Positions 45,166 to 54,171 of a DNA stretch of 64,000 bases are shown piece after piece. The DNA lies in NCBI RefSeq assembly GCF_008807375.1, contig NZ_CP043311.1:2522001-2586000 (forward strand), read 5' to 3'. Under the pieces are notes generated by a model, which had not been told where the DNA came from, searched no databases, and saw only the letters and a program-made list of their open reading frames with translations. The stretch is from Pseudomonas lalkuanensis (lineage in GTDB: Bacteria; Pseudomonadota; Gammaproteobacteria; Pseudomonadales; Pseudomonadaceae). Each line of letters begins with the position of its first letter. Positions within the stretch are counted from its first letter, which is position 1. Position numbers and translations under genes: made by a program.

Positions 45166-45675
45166 TCAAGAAGCCGCCCCCGCCTCCCGCTCCCTCCCCA
45201 CGAAATGCTCCCGCGTGCCGAACACCCAGTCGAACCAGGGCCTGGTCACGCACCAGTTGGCCTGCGGGTTGGGGCCCATGTGGTGGTCGTAGTGCCAGGG
45301 CAGGTTCTTGCGTGCCCAGTCGGGATGGTCGTGGGCCTTCTTGTGGGTGAGGTAGTAGTTGCCGGCGCAGTACCACAATGTCAGGCACAGCCAGGGCGCC
45401 CAGAGGATCAGCGGTGCCACCAGCACGCTGGCGGCCACCAGCGCCCAGGCTTCCTTGCCCTGGGCGTGCCAGCCCAGGGGAGGGCGGCGGTAGCAGGGGT
45501 CGTAGAAGTTGTGCTGGCGGGCGTTGCGGTGGTGTTCGTGGAAATGGAAGCTCCAGAAAGTCCCGCGTTTGCGGCCCATGCCGTGCAGCACGATGCGGTG
45601 GAACCACCATTCGGTGAAATTGCCGAGCAGCAGGCCGGCGGGGATGCTGATCAGCGCTTCGAAGTACCAGGGCAT
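45166..45675 (-). CDS. Fatty acid hydroxylase/sterol desaturase family protein
   Basis: A 169-residue membrane protein with the di-iron histidine clusters of the family: HRIVLHG at 26-32, HFHEHHRNARQH at 44-55, HKKAHDH near 105 and HYDHHMG near 122. It is on the short side for the family. Two or three membrane segments flank the clusters. It probably hydroxylates or desaturates a lipid chain; the substrate is unknown. AAGGAT upstream supports the ATG at 45675; a longer frame continuing into the MFS gene is a shadow. Confidence 0.82.
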   Translation of the reverse strand: MPWYFEALISIPAGLLLGNFTEWWFHRIVLHGMGRKRGTFWSFHFHEHHRNARQHNFYDPCYRRPPLGWHAQGKEAWALVAASVLVAPLILWAPWLCLTLWYCAGNYYLTHKKAHDHPDWARKNLPWHYDHHMGPNPQANWCVTRPWFDWVFGTREHFVGREREAGAAS

Positions 45676-45781
45676 TTTCTTATCCTTGTCGTCGTCCCAT
45701 GCAACCCGGAGTACGGCACCCGCCCCGGGCCATCGGACCAAGGTTCGCGCCGGCGGGCAAGTAGGGCAGCCCGCCTTTCGA

Positions 45782-46960
45782 TTAGCGTCGACGCAGGGCC
45801 AGCAGCAGGAGCGTCGCCACGCAGAAGACGGCACCGGCAAGGAAGGTGCTGGCTGCGCCCAGGCTCTGCCACAGCCAGCCTGCCAGCACGCTGGCCACCA
45901 GCAGCGCGGCGCCGCTGGCCAGGTTGAACAGGCCGAATGCGCTGCCCTTGAGGTCTGTCGGGGTGGTCTCGGCCACCAGCGCCGCGAGGATGCCCTGGCT
46001 GAAGCCCATGTGCAGGCCCCAGAGGGCGACGCCGGCCAGCAGCAGGGCGGGGGAGTCGGCACGGGCCAGCAGCAGGTCGGCAACGATCAGCAGCACCAGG
46101 GAAAACGCCAGCAACCCCGTCGGGCTGACGCGATCGGAGAGTTTGCCGGCCGGATAGGCCGACAGCATGTAGAAGCCCGCCATCACCACCATCACCAAGG
46201 GGATCCAGGTGGTGGAAAAGCCGGCGTCCTGCGCCCGCAGCACCAGGAAGGCTTCGCTGAAACGGGCCAGGCTGAACAGGGCGCCGAGGCTCACCACCCA
46301 CCAGTAGGCTGCGGGGAAGCTGCGCCAGGCGCGGAAGCGGAGCGGCGAACGCAGCTGTCGGGAAGGCCGGGAAGCCTCGGGCTCCTTCACCCCGACCAGG
46401 ATGCAGGCCACGGACACCAGGGCCGGCAGCACGGCGAACCAGAGCACCAGGCGGATATCGCCGTCCAGCAGCGTCATCAGCAGGATCGCCAGCAGCGGCC
46501 CGAGGAAGGCGCCGACGGTATCCATGGCCTGGCGCAGGCCGAAGCAGGCGCCACGGATCTCCGGCGGGGCGACGTCGGCCACCAGGGCATCCCGAGGCGC
46601 CCCACGAATACCCTTGCCGACCCGGTCCAGCAGGCGGGCGAGCAGCACCTGGTCAGCGGAACCGGCGAGGGGGAAGAGGGGTTTGGTCAGCGCCGCCAGG
46701 CCGTAGCCGAACAGCAGCAGGCCCTTGCGCTTGCCCAGATAGTCGCTGATGGCCCCGGAGAAGACCTTGACCACCAGGGCCGTGGCTTCGGCCAGGCCCT
46801 CGATCAGCCCCACGGCCAGCATGCTGGCGCCCAGGCTGCCCACCAGGTAAAGCGGCAGCAGGCCATGCACCAGTTCGGAGGACAGGTCCATGAACAGGCT
46901 GACGAAACCCAGCGCCCAGACCGTGCGCGGGATGCGGGAGGTGGTTGTGGCAGCGGGCAT
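45782..46960 (-). CDS. MFS transporter
   Basis: A 392-residue major facilitator with 12 predicted helices. LGFVSLFMDLSSELVHGLLP opens helix 1, and DRVGKGIRGAPRDALVAD is the loop region typical of the YfkF/drug-exporter-like branch. The substrate is unknown. The fatty acid hydroxylase gene follows on the same strand 106 bases later. Upstream lies a repeat-rich gap without a gene. Confidence 0.85.
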   Translation of the reverse strand: MPAATTTSRIPRTVWALGFVSLFMDLSSELVHGLLPLYLVGSLGASMLAVGLIEGLAEATALVVKVFSGAISDYLGKRKGLLLFGYGLAALTKPLFPLAGSADQVLLARLLDRVGKGIRGAPRDALVADVAPPEIRGACFGLRQAMDTVGAFLGPLLAILLMTLLDGDIRLVLWFAVLPALVSVACILVGVKEPEASRPSRQLRSPLRFRAWRSFPAAYWWVVSLGALFSLARFSEAFLVLRAQDAGFSTTWIPLVMVVMAGFYMLSAYPAGKLSDRVSPTGLLAFSLVLLIVADLLLARADSPALLLAGVALWGLHMGFSQGILAALVAETTPTDLKGSAFGLFNLASGAALLVASVLAGWLWQSLGAASTFLAGAVFCVATLLLLALRRR

Positions 46961-47444
46961 GTCCCTGTCCTGTTGGTTCCGGTCTGTTTCAGGTTAGGCA
47001 AGAAGGGGGGCAAGAATCTGTGAACGCGAATGCATTCGCCGGCCGGGCCGCAGGTCCGGCCGGCGAACCGGTTGGGGGATGCTGCGCGTCCCTTGGCGAT
47101 TGAGCTGTTAGAACGTTTTCAGCCACGCTGCTTGCCGAGTTCTGCGGATGTTTCTGGTTTCGCCTTGCCGGGCGACTCCTTTTTTCAAGCGTCGGAATGC
47201 TGCCCACAAAAAGGAACCAAACAGGCTTGCCCCTGCATCCCAACGCAGACATGGCGAATGAATTCGCTGTGTCTGCATCAAGTGTTGCAAGCAGCTGCAT
47301 TGCACGCAGGAGCTGGCTTGCCAGCGAATGGCCCCTTTTCGCCAGCAAGCTGGCTCCTAAAGGTTTCCCGGACCGATGGGCGATCTCTGGCAACAGCTAA
47401 CGCGTTCATGGCCAATGAATTCGCCCCCAACGAGAAACACGCCC
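46961..47444. repeat. 484-base gene-free mosaic of degenerate repeats
   Basis: Contains a GC palindrome TTCGCCGGCCGGGCC...GGTCCGGCCGGCGAA (47035-47067), a stretch with CCACAAAAAGGAACCAAACA, a GGCGAATGAATTCGC half-element (47250-47267), a different REP type (AGGAGCTGGCTTGCCAGC inverted to GCCAGCAAGCTGGCTCCT, 47309-47358), and CCAATGAATTCGCCCCC (47411-47427). No coding frame with a family match is visible. It lies where a sensor kinase gene would be expected beside the response regulator. Confidence 0.65.
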
Positions 47445-48128
47445 TCAGTCCCGTTCCTCCAGGTCCGCCAGCCGATAGCCGACGCCATGGATGGTGTGCA
47501 GCAGCGGGCGCGGGAAGGGTTTGTCGAGGGCCTGGCGCAACTGGTGGATATGGCTGCGCAGGCTGTCGCTGTCCGGGCAGTTGTCGCCCCACAGGGCTTC
47601 TTCCAGCACTTCGCGGCGAACCACCGCCGGGCTCCTGCGCATCAGGGTGGTGAGCAGCTTGTGACCGAGGGGATTGAGTTTGATGATCTGGCCCGCACGG
47701 GTGGCTTCGAGGGTGTCGAGGTCGTAGCTGAGGTCGGCTACTTGCAGCTGGCGCTTGCGCCCGCCGTGGCTGCGGCGCACCACGGCCTCGATGCGCGCCA
47801 CCAGCTCGGACAGGGCGAAGGGCTTGACCAGGTAATCGTCGGCACCGGACCTCAGCCCGGCCAGGCGGTCCTCCAGGGTGTCGCGGGCGGTGAGCATGAT
47901 GATCGGGGTGTCGCGGCGGGCTTCCTGGCGCAGACGGTTGCACAGCTGCAGTCCGTCGATGCCGGGCAGCATGATGTCCAGCACGATCAGGTCGTAGTGC
48001 TGGGTGGTGGCCAGATGCAGGCCGGAGAGGCCGTCCTGGGCGCAGTCGACGCCGTAGCCCTTGAGCTGGAGGTAGTCCAGCACGTTGGCAAGGATGTCGC
48101 GGTTGTCTTCGATGATCAGTATGCGCAC
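47445..48128 (-). CDS. OmpR-family response regulator, ColR-like, without adjacent sensor
   Basis: A 227-residue regulator. The receiver domain has the acidic pair E7/D8, phospho-acceptor D51 in LIVLDIMLPG, the switch Thr in MLTARD and Lys in DYLVKPF. The C-terminal winged helix (about 125-222) contains REVLEEALWGDNCPDSDSLR. From memory this is very close to Pseudomonas ColR. ColR is normally followed by colS, but here only repeats follow. It is divergent from a PAP2 gene and may bind the direct-repeat motif in the gap between them. Confidence 0.85.
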   Translation of the reverse strand: MRILIIEDNRDILANVLDYLQLKGYGVDCAQDGLSGLHLATTQHYDLIVLDIMLPGIDGLQLCNRLRQEARRDTPIIMLTARDTLEDRLAGLRSGADDYLVKPFALSELVARIEAVVRRSHGGRKRQLQVADLSYDLDTLEATRAGQIIKLNPLGHKLLTTLMRRSPAVVRREVLEEALWGDNCPDSDSLRSHIHQLRQALDKPFPRPLLHTIHGVGYRLADLEERD

Positions 48129-48166
48129 GTGTTGCCCCCTCTCCGGCGCCTGGGCGCCGTTGATGC

Positions 48167-48187
48167 TTTTTTCACAAGACCTTTACC
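48167..48187 (+). promoter_or_regulatory. Candidate ColR-type box before the PAP2 gene
   Basis: TTTTTTCAC, five bases, CCTTTACC region on the plus strand. It is 16 of 21 identical to the element before eptA (59175-59195) and also matches the one before the methyltransferase (57416-57436). It ends 58 bases before the PAP2 ATG and begins 38 bases from the response regulator start on the other strand, so it could serve both. Confidence 0.6.
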
Positions 48188-48245
48188 AGTTGCTCACACG
48201 AGGGAGGCCAGACTGCGGCGGCCTTTCCTCACCCAGGACTTCACG

Positions 48246-48965
48246 ATGCCCCTCTCGCGACCCTTCAATTTCGCGCTCTGGAGCGGCCTGCCGCTGGCGG
48301 CCATGGCGCTCCTGCTGCTGGTCGACGTACCACGGCTCGACTTTGCCCTTGCCCATCTCTTTTACGACCCGCAGACCGGCTTCATCGGCCGTCACAGCGC
48401 CTTCCTCGAAGACGTGTTGCACGACCGCGCCAAGCAGGCGGTGATCGGTCTCGGCGTGCTGGCCATCGCCGGCTTCATCGCCAGCCTGCTGCTCAGCGGC
48501 CTGCGCCAGTGGCGTCGTACGCTGGGCTACCTGGTTCTGGCCCTGGGGCTGTCAACGGCCATCGTCACCCCACTCAAGGCTGTCACCGCCGTGCAATGCC
48601 CCTGGAGCCTGCAGGCGTTCGGCGGCGTCGAGCCGTACTCGCCGCTGGTGGGCCACCACCCCTATGTCGACAAGCCCGGGCGCTGCTGGCCTGGCGGCCA
48701 TGCTTCGGCCGGCTTCTCCCTGCTGGCGCTGTTCTTCGCCCTGCGTGACCGTCGTCCGCGCCTGGCACGAGTGGCGCTGGTGGGCGCCCTGGCTCTCGGC
48801 AGCCTGTTCTCCCTGGGGCGGATGATGCAGGGTGCGCATTTCCTCTCCCACAATGTCTGGACCTTGCTGTTCGACTGGATGATCAGCCTGGTCTGCTACC
48901 GCCTGATACTCTACCGTCCGGCACGGGTGGAGGCAGACGCTGCGCTGCCGGTCAGTTCTTCCTGA
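48246..48965 (+). CDS. PAP2-superfamily membrane phosphatase
   Basis: A 239-residue membrane protein with about six helices and the three PAP2 motifs in modified form: TPLKAVTAVQCPW (motif 1), CWPGGHASAGFS (motif 2, catalytic His) and LGRMMQGAHFLSHNVWT (motif 3). Such enzymes remove phosphate from lipid A or undecaprenyl pyrophosphate at the periplasmic face. Its partner genes, and a motif shared with eptA, favour lipid A. The ATG is chosen for the immediate hydrophobic N-terminus. Its 3' end overlaps the convergent SdiA-regulated gene by 14 bases. Confidence 0.8.
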   Translation: MPLSRPFNFALWSGLPLAAMALLLLVDVPRLDFALAHLFYDPQTGFIGRHSAFLEDVLHDRAKQAVIGLGVLAIAGFIASLLLSGLRQWRRTLGYLVLALGLSTAIVTPLKAVTAVQCPWSLQAFGGVEPYSPLVGHHPYVDKPGRCWPGGHASAGFSLLALFFALRDRRPRLARVALVGALALGSLFSLGRMMQGAHFLSHNVWTLLFDWMISLVCYRLILYRPARVEADAALPVSSS

Positions 48966-49911
48966 AGCGGTAGAACAGGTTCGGCTCGCTCACCACGTAC
49001 AGGTTGCCCGCGTCATCCTGGGTCAGGCCCTCGGCCTGGCCCACGCTTTCCTTCAGGTCGCCGAAGCCTCCGAGCAGGGTGCGGAAGCTGACCAGATCGC
49101 CGTTCTCGTCCAGTTCGATCACCAGCCTCGATTCATGGCTGAGCACCAGCAGGTGCCCCGTCGCGGCGTCGAAATGCAGGTCGGAAATATCGCTGGTGAA
49201 GACGCTGCGATCGATCCAGTCGCCAAGGTCCTCCACCTTGAGCTGCAATTTGCCGCCGAGGCTCGCCTTGACGCCGCTCACGCTATGGAGCTGGCGCGGG
49301 TCACGCTCCTTGGCGACGAAAATGCGGTCGTGGGCGGCGTCGTAGGCCACGCCTTCGAAGCCCTTGTTGTGGGCACTGGAGGCCAGCGGCAGTGCCAGGC
49401 TCTGGCTGTCCCGCTTGTCGATGGCCTGGCCGGGCTGTCCGGGTAGGTGGAAGAACACCAACTGCTGCTGCAACTCATCGGCCACTACCACCTGGCCGTC
49501 ACCCATGTAGGCCAGGGCTTCGACGTCCTCGAAGCCCTCCAGCGGGTACTGCGCGGTGATCTTCCCCTCGTGGTCCAGCTCCAGCAGCTTGATCGGTGGC
49601 GCGTTGGTTACCGCCAGCAGGCCCTTGCGATCCGGGGCGAAGTCGATAGCGGACAGGTCGTCGTTCACCCCTTCCACCGGACGGGCCTCGACCTCGACGC
49701 GGTAATCCGGCAGCCAGACACTGCGGCCCGCCCAGGCTTCCGCGTGCAGGTTGCTGGTGACGTAGAACCAGGCTCGCTGGTGCCAGTGGAACTTGGCGGT
49801 GGCGACCACGGCGGCGAGCAGGGCCACCAGCCCCAGTCCGCAGAGGCCTAGCCGGCGCAGGTTCGGCCCCGGCCGGGTGCCGTGTCGCTTGAGATCTACT
49901 GCACTGTTCAT
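48952..49911 (-). CDS. SdiA-regulated (YjiK-like) membrane-anchored beta-propeller
   Basis: A 319-residue protein with one N-terminal membrane segment (about 22-42; LCGLGLVALLAAVVATA) and a periplasmic SdiA-regulated/YjiK propeller domain (LSAIDFAPDRKGLLAVTN, GFEDVEALAYMGDGQVVVAD, KGFEGVAYDAAHDRIFVAKE). The molecular role of the family is unknown. It is downstream of the ArnT-like gene with a 77-base gap and may belong to the same operon. Confidence 0.82.
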   Translation of the reverse strand: MNSAVDLKRHGTRPGPNLRRLGLCGLGLVALLAAVVATAKFHWHQRAWFYVTSNLHAEAWAGRSVWLPDYRVEVEARPVEGVNDDLSAIDFAPDRKGLLAVTNAPPIKLLELDHEGKITAQYPLEGFEDVEALAYMGDGQVVVADELQQQLVFFHLPGQPGQAIDKRDSQSLALPLASSAHNKGFEGVAYDAAHDRIFVAKERDPRQLHSVSGVKASLGGKLQLKVEDLGDWIDRSVFTSDISDLHFDAATGHLLVLSHESRLVIELDENGDLVSFRTLLGGFGDLKESVGQAEGLTQDDAGNLYVVSEPNLFYRFRKN

Positions 49912-49988
49912 CGTTTTTATCCTGTACTTCGGACGAGCGCCGGCCGCGAGCCCCCCACGGTGAGGGGCCGCACTCCGTTATCGGTCCA

Positions 49989-51560
49989 TCAGTCGAGTGG
50001 TCGTTTCCAGGCGAATCGATAGGGCTGCTGTTGCCGGGCCGCAGCGTCCTGGCACTGGCCGTTGTCGGCGTTGCCCTGTACCAGGTACCAGTCTTCGTCG
50101 TCACCATCGCCCACGCGCTTGGCCAGTTCCGGCTTGAAGCAGCGGGGCAGGTCTTCAGGCCGGATCAGCGCGGAGTTGCCGGGGTGGCTGCGCAGCCACT
50201 CGGCGGCTTTCTCCACCTGTTGCGGCCCAACCATGCCGAAGTGCACCAAGGGCTGGCGTGCGTACAACCAGTGGCCTTCGCGCCAGTGGGTGAGCATCAG
50301 TTCGGTGCCGTTGGTGACGTCGGCCACCTCGGTCATCAGGGTCTGGCGTGGATTGACGCCTTCCTTGATCGGCTCGACGAACCCCCGGGCGAACCACGCG
50401 AAGAACCAGAACAGGGCGAGGCCAATGAAAATCTTCCGGCCACGCGGACGGCTGGCGAACCAGCGGCGCAGCAACCAGGGAACCAGGGGCGCCGTGGCCA
50501 GCACCAGGCCGGGCAGGGCGGGGTAGATGTAAAGCTTGCGCTTGCCTGAGCTGAGGCTGAAGAAGATCAGCACCAGCACGACCCAGCCCAGCAGCACCAG
50601 GTAACGGCCGTCGCGCTTGGTCAGTTGGCGGCGCCAGGCCGGTACCAGCCAGGGCAGGGCCAGAACCAGGGGCAGCCAGTACTTGGGGATCACATGGGTG
50701 AAGAAGAACCAGAAGGGTTCGCGGTGGTGCCAGGCGTTGGCGTAGCGGTGGGCGGTCTGGCGCAAGAGGATTTCGTTGAGGTAGGCGCGGCTGGCCTGGT
50801 CGCCGAACAGCACCACCTTGATGATCAGCGGCAGTAGCCAGGTGCCGATGGCCGCCAGGGCCACCACCAGGCCGAGCAGCCAGGCGCGGCCTTCGCCCGG
50901 CATCCGCGCCACGCCGTGCCAGCCACGGCGTGCGGCAAAGGCATAGGGAATCAACATCAGCGCCGGGAGGAAGCCCACGCCCTTGCTGATGATGCCGAAG
51001 CCCATGGCGGCGCAGGCCAGGTAGAACCAGCCCCAGGCGGGACCCAGCAACAGGTGCCTGGCCATGCCGTAAAGGCCGAGGGCGGTCCACAGGAGCAGGA
51101 AACCGTCGATCTGCCCGGCGCGCTGGATGCTGTAGGTCTGGTAGGTGGCCAGGAACAGCAGGCCGGCGATCACGCCGACACGGCGGTTCCACAAGCGCGC
51201 ACCGAGGTCGTGCAGGCAGGCGACGGTGACCAGGCCGGCCAGCAGAGCCGGCACGAACAGCGCGATGGTCGGCGCAATGCCGAGCCGGGTAAGGCCGGCG
51301 ATGGCCCACATGAACAGCGGCGGCTTGTCCGGGTAGATCTCGGCTGCGCGATGGGGAATCAGCCAGTCGCCGCCCTGTAGCATCTCCAGGGCCACGCCGA
51401 GGAAGCGCTCCTCGTCCACGTTGGACGGGTGGCGCATGCCCAGGCCCGCGCTGATCATCGCGGCGGCGAGCAACAGCAGGAGCAGCAGCGAGATGCGCCG
51501 GGAGCTCAGCAGGCTCAGGGGTTCGTCGGTTCCGTCCAGGGTGGGCGAGAGGCGACCCAT
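49989..51560 (-). CDS. ArnT-like lipid A glycosyltransferase (GT-C, PMT family)
   Basis: A 523-residue polytopic glycosyltransferase. The first periplasmic loop NVDEERFLGVALEMLQGGDW has the acidic catalytic residues, followed by EIYPDKPPLFMW, as in ArnT (Asp-Glu then Lys-Pro-Pro). About 12 membrane helices are followed by a C-terminal periplasmic domain. ArnT enzymes move a sugar from undecaprenyl phosphate to lipid A. The neighbours make UDP-hexuronate rather than UDP-Ara4N, so a galacturonate-type donor is suggested. The ATG at 51560 is two bases from the GT2 stop. Confidence 0.83.
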   Translation of the reverse strand: MGRLSPTLDGTDEPLSLLSSRRISLLLLLLLAAAMISAGLGMRHPSNVDEERFLGVALEMLQGGDWLIPHRAAEIYPDKPPLFMWAIAGLTRLGIAPTIALFVPALLAGLVTVACLHDLGARLWNRRVGVIAGLLFLATYQTYSIQRAGQIDGFLLLWTALGLYGMARHLLLGPAWGWFYLACAAMGFGIISKGVGFLPALMLIPYAFAARRGWHGVARMPGEGRAWLLGLVVALAAIGTWLLPLIIKVVLFGDQASRAYLNEILLRQTAHRYANAWHHREPFWFFFTHVIPKYWLPLVLALPWLVPAWRRQLTKRDGRYLVLLGWVVLVLIFFSLSSGKRKLYIYPALPGLVLATAPLVPWLLRRWFASRPRGRKIFIGLALFWFFAWFARGFVEPIKEGVNPRQTLMTEVADVTNGTELMLTHWREGHWLYARQPLVHFGMVGPQQVEKAAEWLRSHPGNSALIRPEDLPRCFKPELAKRVGDGDDEDWYLVQGNADNGQCQDAAARQQQPYRFAWKRPLD

Positions 51561-51562
51561 GC

Positions 51563-52339
51563 TCAGCCCTCCAGTTCGCGGGCCGTGGTGTTGAAGCGGG
51601 TGCGGCGGATCAGCCACCAGACGCCGAACAGGTCGAGGATCCCCACCAGGGCGCGGTCCAGGTTGCCGTACTTGGAAACGCCGGCGCTGCGCGGGCGGTG
51701 ATTCACCGGGTGGACCAGCATGCCGCCCTGGTGGCGCTGGATCAGTGCCGGGATGAAGCGGTGCATGTGATCGAAATAGGGCAGGCGGAGGAAGGCTTCG
51801 CGCTCGATCAGCTTGAGGCCGCAACCGGTGTCCGGGGTGTTGTCCTTGAGCAGGCGGCCGCGCAGGCGGTTGGCGAAACGCGAGGCCCAGCGCTTGCTGG
51901 CGGTGTCGCGGCGATTCACCCGGTGGCCGGCGATCAGCTTGAGATTGATGGGGGCGTCCGGGCCGCGGACGATGGCCAGCATGCCGGGGATGTCCGCCGG
52001 GTCGTTCTGCCCGTCGCCATCCAGGGTGGCCAGCCAGGTGCCTTCGGCGGCTTGCGCCGCATGGTAGATCGAGGTGCTCTGGCCCAGCGAGCGGTCATGG
52101 CTGAGGACGCGCAATTGCGGGTAGCCGGCGTGCTTGATGGCGAGCAGGCGCGAGGCGGTGTTATCCGTACTGCCGTCGTCGACCACGATCACTTCGAAGG
52201 ACTCGCCGGCAAGCGCATGGCGAATCTCTTGCAGCAGCGTGGGCAGGTTCTCGGCTTCGTTCTTGGCCGGGATCAGTACGGAGAGGTAAGGCCTGTTCGA
52301 CATGCGGTGTCCGTCTTCAGAAGGGTTCATACGAGTCAT
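51563..52339 (-). CDS. Family 2 glycosyltransferase, polyprenyl-phosphate sugar transferase type
   Basis: A 258-residue GT2 protein with the DPMS/ArnC-type opening LSVLIPAKNEAENLPTLL, nucleotide-binding VIVVDDGSTDNTA, and the catalytic LATLDGDGQNDP. It lacks the C-terminal membrane helices of ArnC. It probably loads a sugar onto undecaprenyl phosphate for the ArnT-like enzyme two bases downstream. The start is uncertain: ATGs at 52339, 52330 and 52304 are all in frame; the first has AGGGG upstream, the last begins the conserved domain. Confidence 0.8.
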   Translation of the reverse strand: MTRMNPSEDGHRMSNRPYLSVLIPAKNEAENLPTLLQEIRHALAGESFEVIVVDDGSTDNTASRLLAIKHAGYPQLRVLSHDRSLGQSTSIYHAAQAAEGTWLATLDGDGQNDPADIPGMLAIVRGPDAPINLKLIAGHRVNRRDTASKRWASRFANRLRGRLLKDNTPDTGCGLKLIEREAFLRLPYFDHMHRFIPALIQRHQGGMLVHPVNHRPRSAGVSKYGNLDRALVGILDLFGVWWLIRRTRFNTTARELEG

Positions 52340-52389
52340 TGTGGCCCCTGGCTGCGGCGCCATCATTGCCTGTCCATGCTGGAGGCCAA

Positions 52390-53172
52390 TCAGGGCTGTT
52401 CCGCCTCGCCCAGTGCGGCATCCACCTTGTCATCGATACCCAGGCCATGGCGATGGCGGTGGTACAACCAGGCGCCGAGCATGCCGGAGATCAGGAACAG
52501 CGCGGCTGCCAGGCCGATGCGCAGCGTCGGCGCGACCGAGATGCCACTGCCCACCAGGGCGAACACCAGGGACTGCGGCAGGAAACCGATGAAGCTGGCA
52601 GCCAGGAAGGGCGCGAGCCGCGCGCTGGAGATGCCGGCGGCGAGGTTGGTCAGCACGTTGCTGCCCACCGGCAACAGGCGGATCAGCAGCGTCATCGAGA
52701 ACGGGTGCTCGTGGATGAAGCGGTCGAAGCGCGCGGCGCGGGCCCCGAGGCGGTCGCGCAGCAGGCTGCGGCCGAACAGCCGGGCATAGAGAAACGTGAG
52801 GAGGCAGCCGCACAGGGTCGCCAGGGTGCCGACAAGGGTGCCGGGCAGCAGGCCGAAGGCGTAGCCGGCAAGGAAGGCGATGATCTGCCGGGGCAGGCCG
52901 AGCGCGGTGAACGACATGCCCACGACGAGAAAGAGCAAGGTGCCCTCGACGCCGTGGCCGCGGATATGGGCGTCGATCCAGGTTTCGTTGACTGCGTTGC
53001 CCAGGTCACTGCTGTCGAACAGGTAGCCGATCAGCGCCAGGCTGAGGATCAGTCCCAGGCCCTTGAGCATCGCCCGTGGCGCCGCAAAGACCGCAGCCTG
53101 GTGGGGGCGGGGGGCTTCCTGCTGCAGGCGGGAGCGCTGGATCTCGGTCAGCTGGCGCGGTTCGTTGCCCAT
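52390..53172 (-). CDS. VTT/DedA-type (TVP38/TMEM64 family) membrane protein
   Basis: A 260-residue protein with about six hydrophobic segments and the family core FTALGLPRQIIAFLAGYAFG and RLLPVGSNVLTNLAAGISS, ending in IGFLPQSLVFALVG. VTT-domain proteins are linked to flipping of lipid carriers, including undecaprenyl phosphate, and to membrane homeostasis. Its place between sugar-nucleotide and lipid-sugar transferase genes fits carrier recycling. It is six bases from the epimerase stop. Confidence 0.82.
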   Translation of the reverse strand: MGNEPRQLTEIQRSRLQQEAPRPHQAAVFAAPRAMLKGLGLILSLALIGYLFDSSDLGNAVNETWIDAHIRGHGVEGTLLFLVVGMSFTALGLPRQIIAFLAGYAFGLLPGTLVGTLATLCGCLLTFLYARLFGRSLLRDRLGARAARFDRFIHEHPFSMTLLIRLLPVGSNVLTNLAAGISSARLAPFLAASFIGFLPQSLVFALVGSGISVAPTLRIGLAAALFLISGMLGAWLYHRHRHGLGIDDKVDAALGEAEQP

Positions 53173-53178
53173 ATCCGA

Positions 53179-54171
53179 TCAGACTCCGTAGAAGGTCCGG
53201 TACCAGTCGACGAAACGACCGACGCCTTCGCGCAGTGGTGTGCCGGGACGGAAGCCGGTGCGCCTGGCCAGCGCGCTGACGTCGGCCCAGGTCTGTGGCA
53301 CGTCGCCAGGCTGCATGGGCGTCAGCTGCTTGATCGCCTCGACGCCGGTAGCCGATTCGATGCAGCGCACGAAGTCCAGCAGGCGCACCGGTGAGCCCAG
53401 CCCGATGTTGAACAGCCGCGCGGGAGCGCCCAGGCGGGTCTGCTCCGACTCGTCGGCATAAGGCGGCGGGCAGTCCTGGATGCGCACGATGCCTTCGACG
53501 ACGTCGTCGATATAGGTGAAGTCCCGCGACATGTCGCCTTCGTTGTAGATATCGATCGGCTGGCCTTCGAGGATTGCCTGGGTGAACTTGAAGGGCGCCA
53601 TGTCCGGACGGCCCCAGGGACCGTAAACGGTGAAGAAGCGCAGGCCGGTGGTGGGCAGCCGGTAGAGGTGGGCGTAAGTGTGGGCCATCAGCTCGTTGGC
53701 GCGCTTGGTGGCGGCGTAGAGCGAGATCGGGTTGTCGACGGCGTCCTCGATGGCGAAGGGCACCTTGGCGTTGGTCCCGTAGACCGAGCTGCTGGAGGCG
53801 TACACAAGATGCTGGACGCCGCTGTGGCGGCAGCCCTCCAGGACGTTGACGAAGCCGGTGAGGTTGGCTTCGGCGTAAGCGTGGGGATTGTCCAGCGAAT
53901 AGCGCACCCCGGCCTGGCCCGCGAGGTGGATGACACGCTCGAAACCCTGCTCGTGGAACAGCGCCTGTGCAGCCGCGCGGTCGGCGATGTCCAGCTTGTG
54001 GAAGACGAAGCCGGGAAGCGCACGCAGCCGCTCCAGGCGGGCGAGCTTGAGGTCGACGCTGTAGTAGTCGTTGAGGTTGTCGACGCCTGTTACCTGGTGC
54101 CCCGCGTTGCACAGGCGCAGCGCAGTGTGGAAGCCGATGAACCCGGCGGCGCCGGTGACCAGGATCTTCAT
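53179..54171 (-). CDS. NAD-dependent epimerase, probable UDP-glucuronate 4-epimerase
   Basis: A 330-residue extended SDR. It has GAAGFIGFHTALRL (NAD binding), SSSSVYG, YAATKRANE (catalytic Tyr and Lys) and FFTVYGPWGRPDMAPF, which is typical of UDP-glucuronate 4-epimerases. It would convert UDP-glucuronate from the upstream ugd to UDP-galacturonate. Its ATG overlaps the ugd stop by four bases, strong evidence of a joint pathway. Confidence 0.85.
   Translation of the reverse strand: MKILVTGAAGFIGFHTALRLCNAGHQVTGVDNLNDYYSVDLKLARLERLRALPGFVFHKLDIADRAAAQALFHEQGFERVIHLAGQAGVRYSLDNPHAYAEANLTGFVNVLEGCRHSGVQHLVYASSSSVYGTNAKVPFAIEDAVDNPISLYAATKRANELMAHTYAHLYRLPTTGLRFFTVYGPWGRPDMAPFKFTQAILEGQPIDIYNEGDMSRDFTYIDDVVEGIVRIQDCPPPYADESEQTRLGAPARLFNIGLGSPVRLLDFVRCIESATGVEAIKQLTPMQPGDVPQTWADVSALARRTGFRPGTPLREGVGRFVDWYRTFYGV

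Noticed and set aside
47108..47305. Short frames around the CACAAAAAGGAACCAAA stretch
   Set aside because: They look like decayed repeat sequence; no ribosome-binding site and no protein family match.
47376..48965. A 529-codon frame running from the repeat region through the response regulator to PAP2
   Set aside because: The first 290 codons are antisense to the response regulator; the PAP2 protein starts at 48246 with its own hydrophobic N-terminus.
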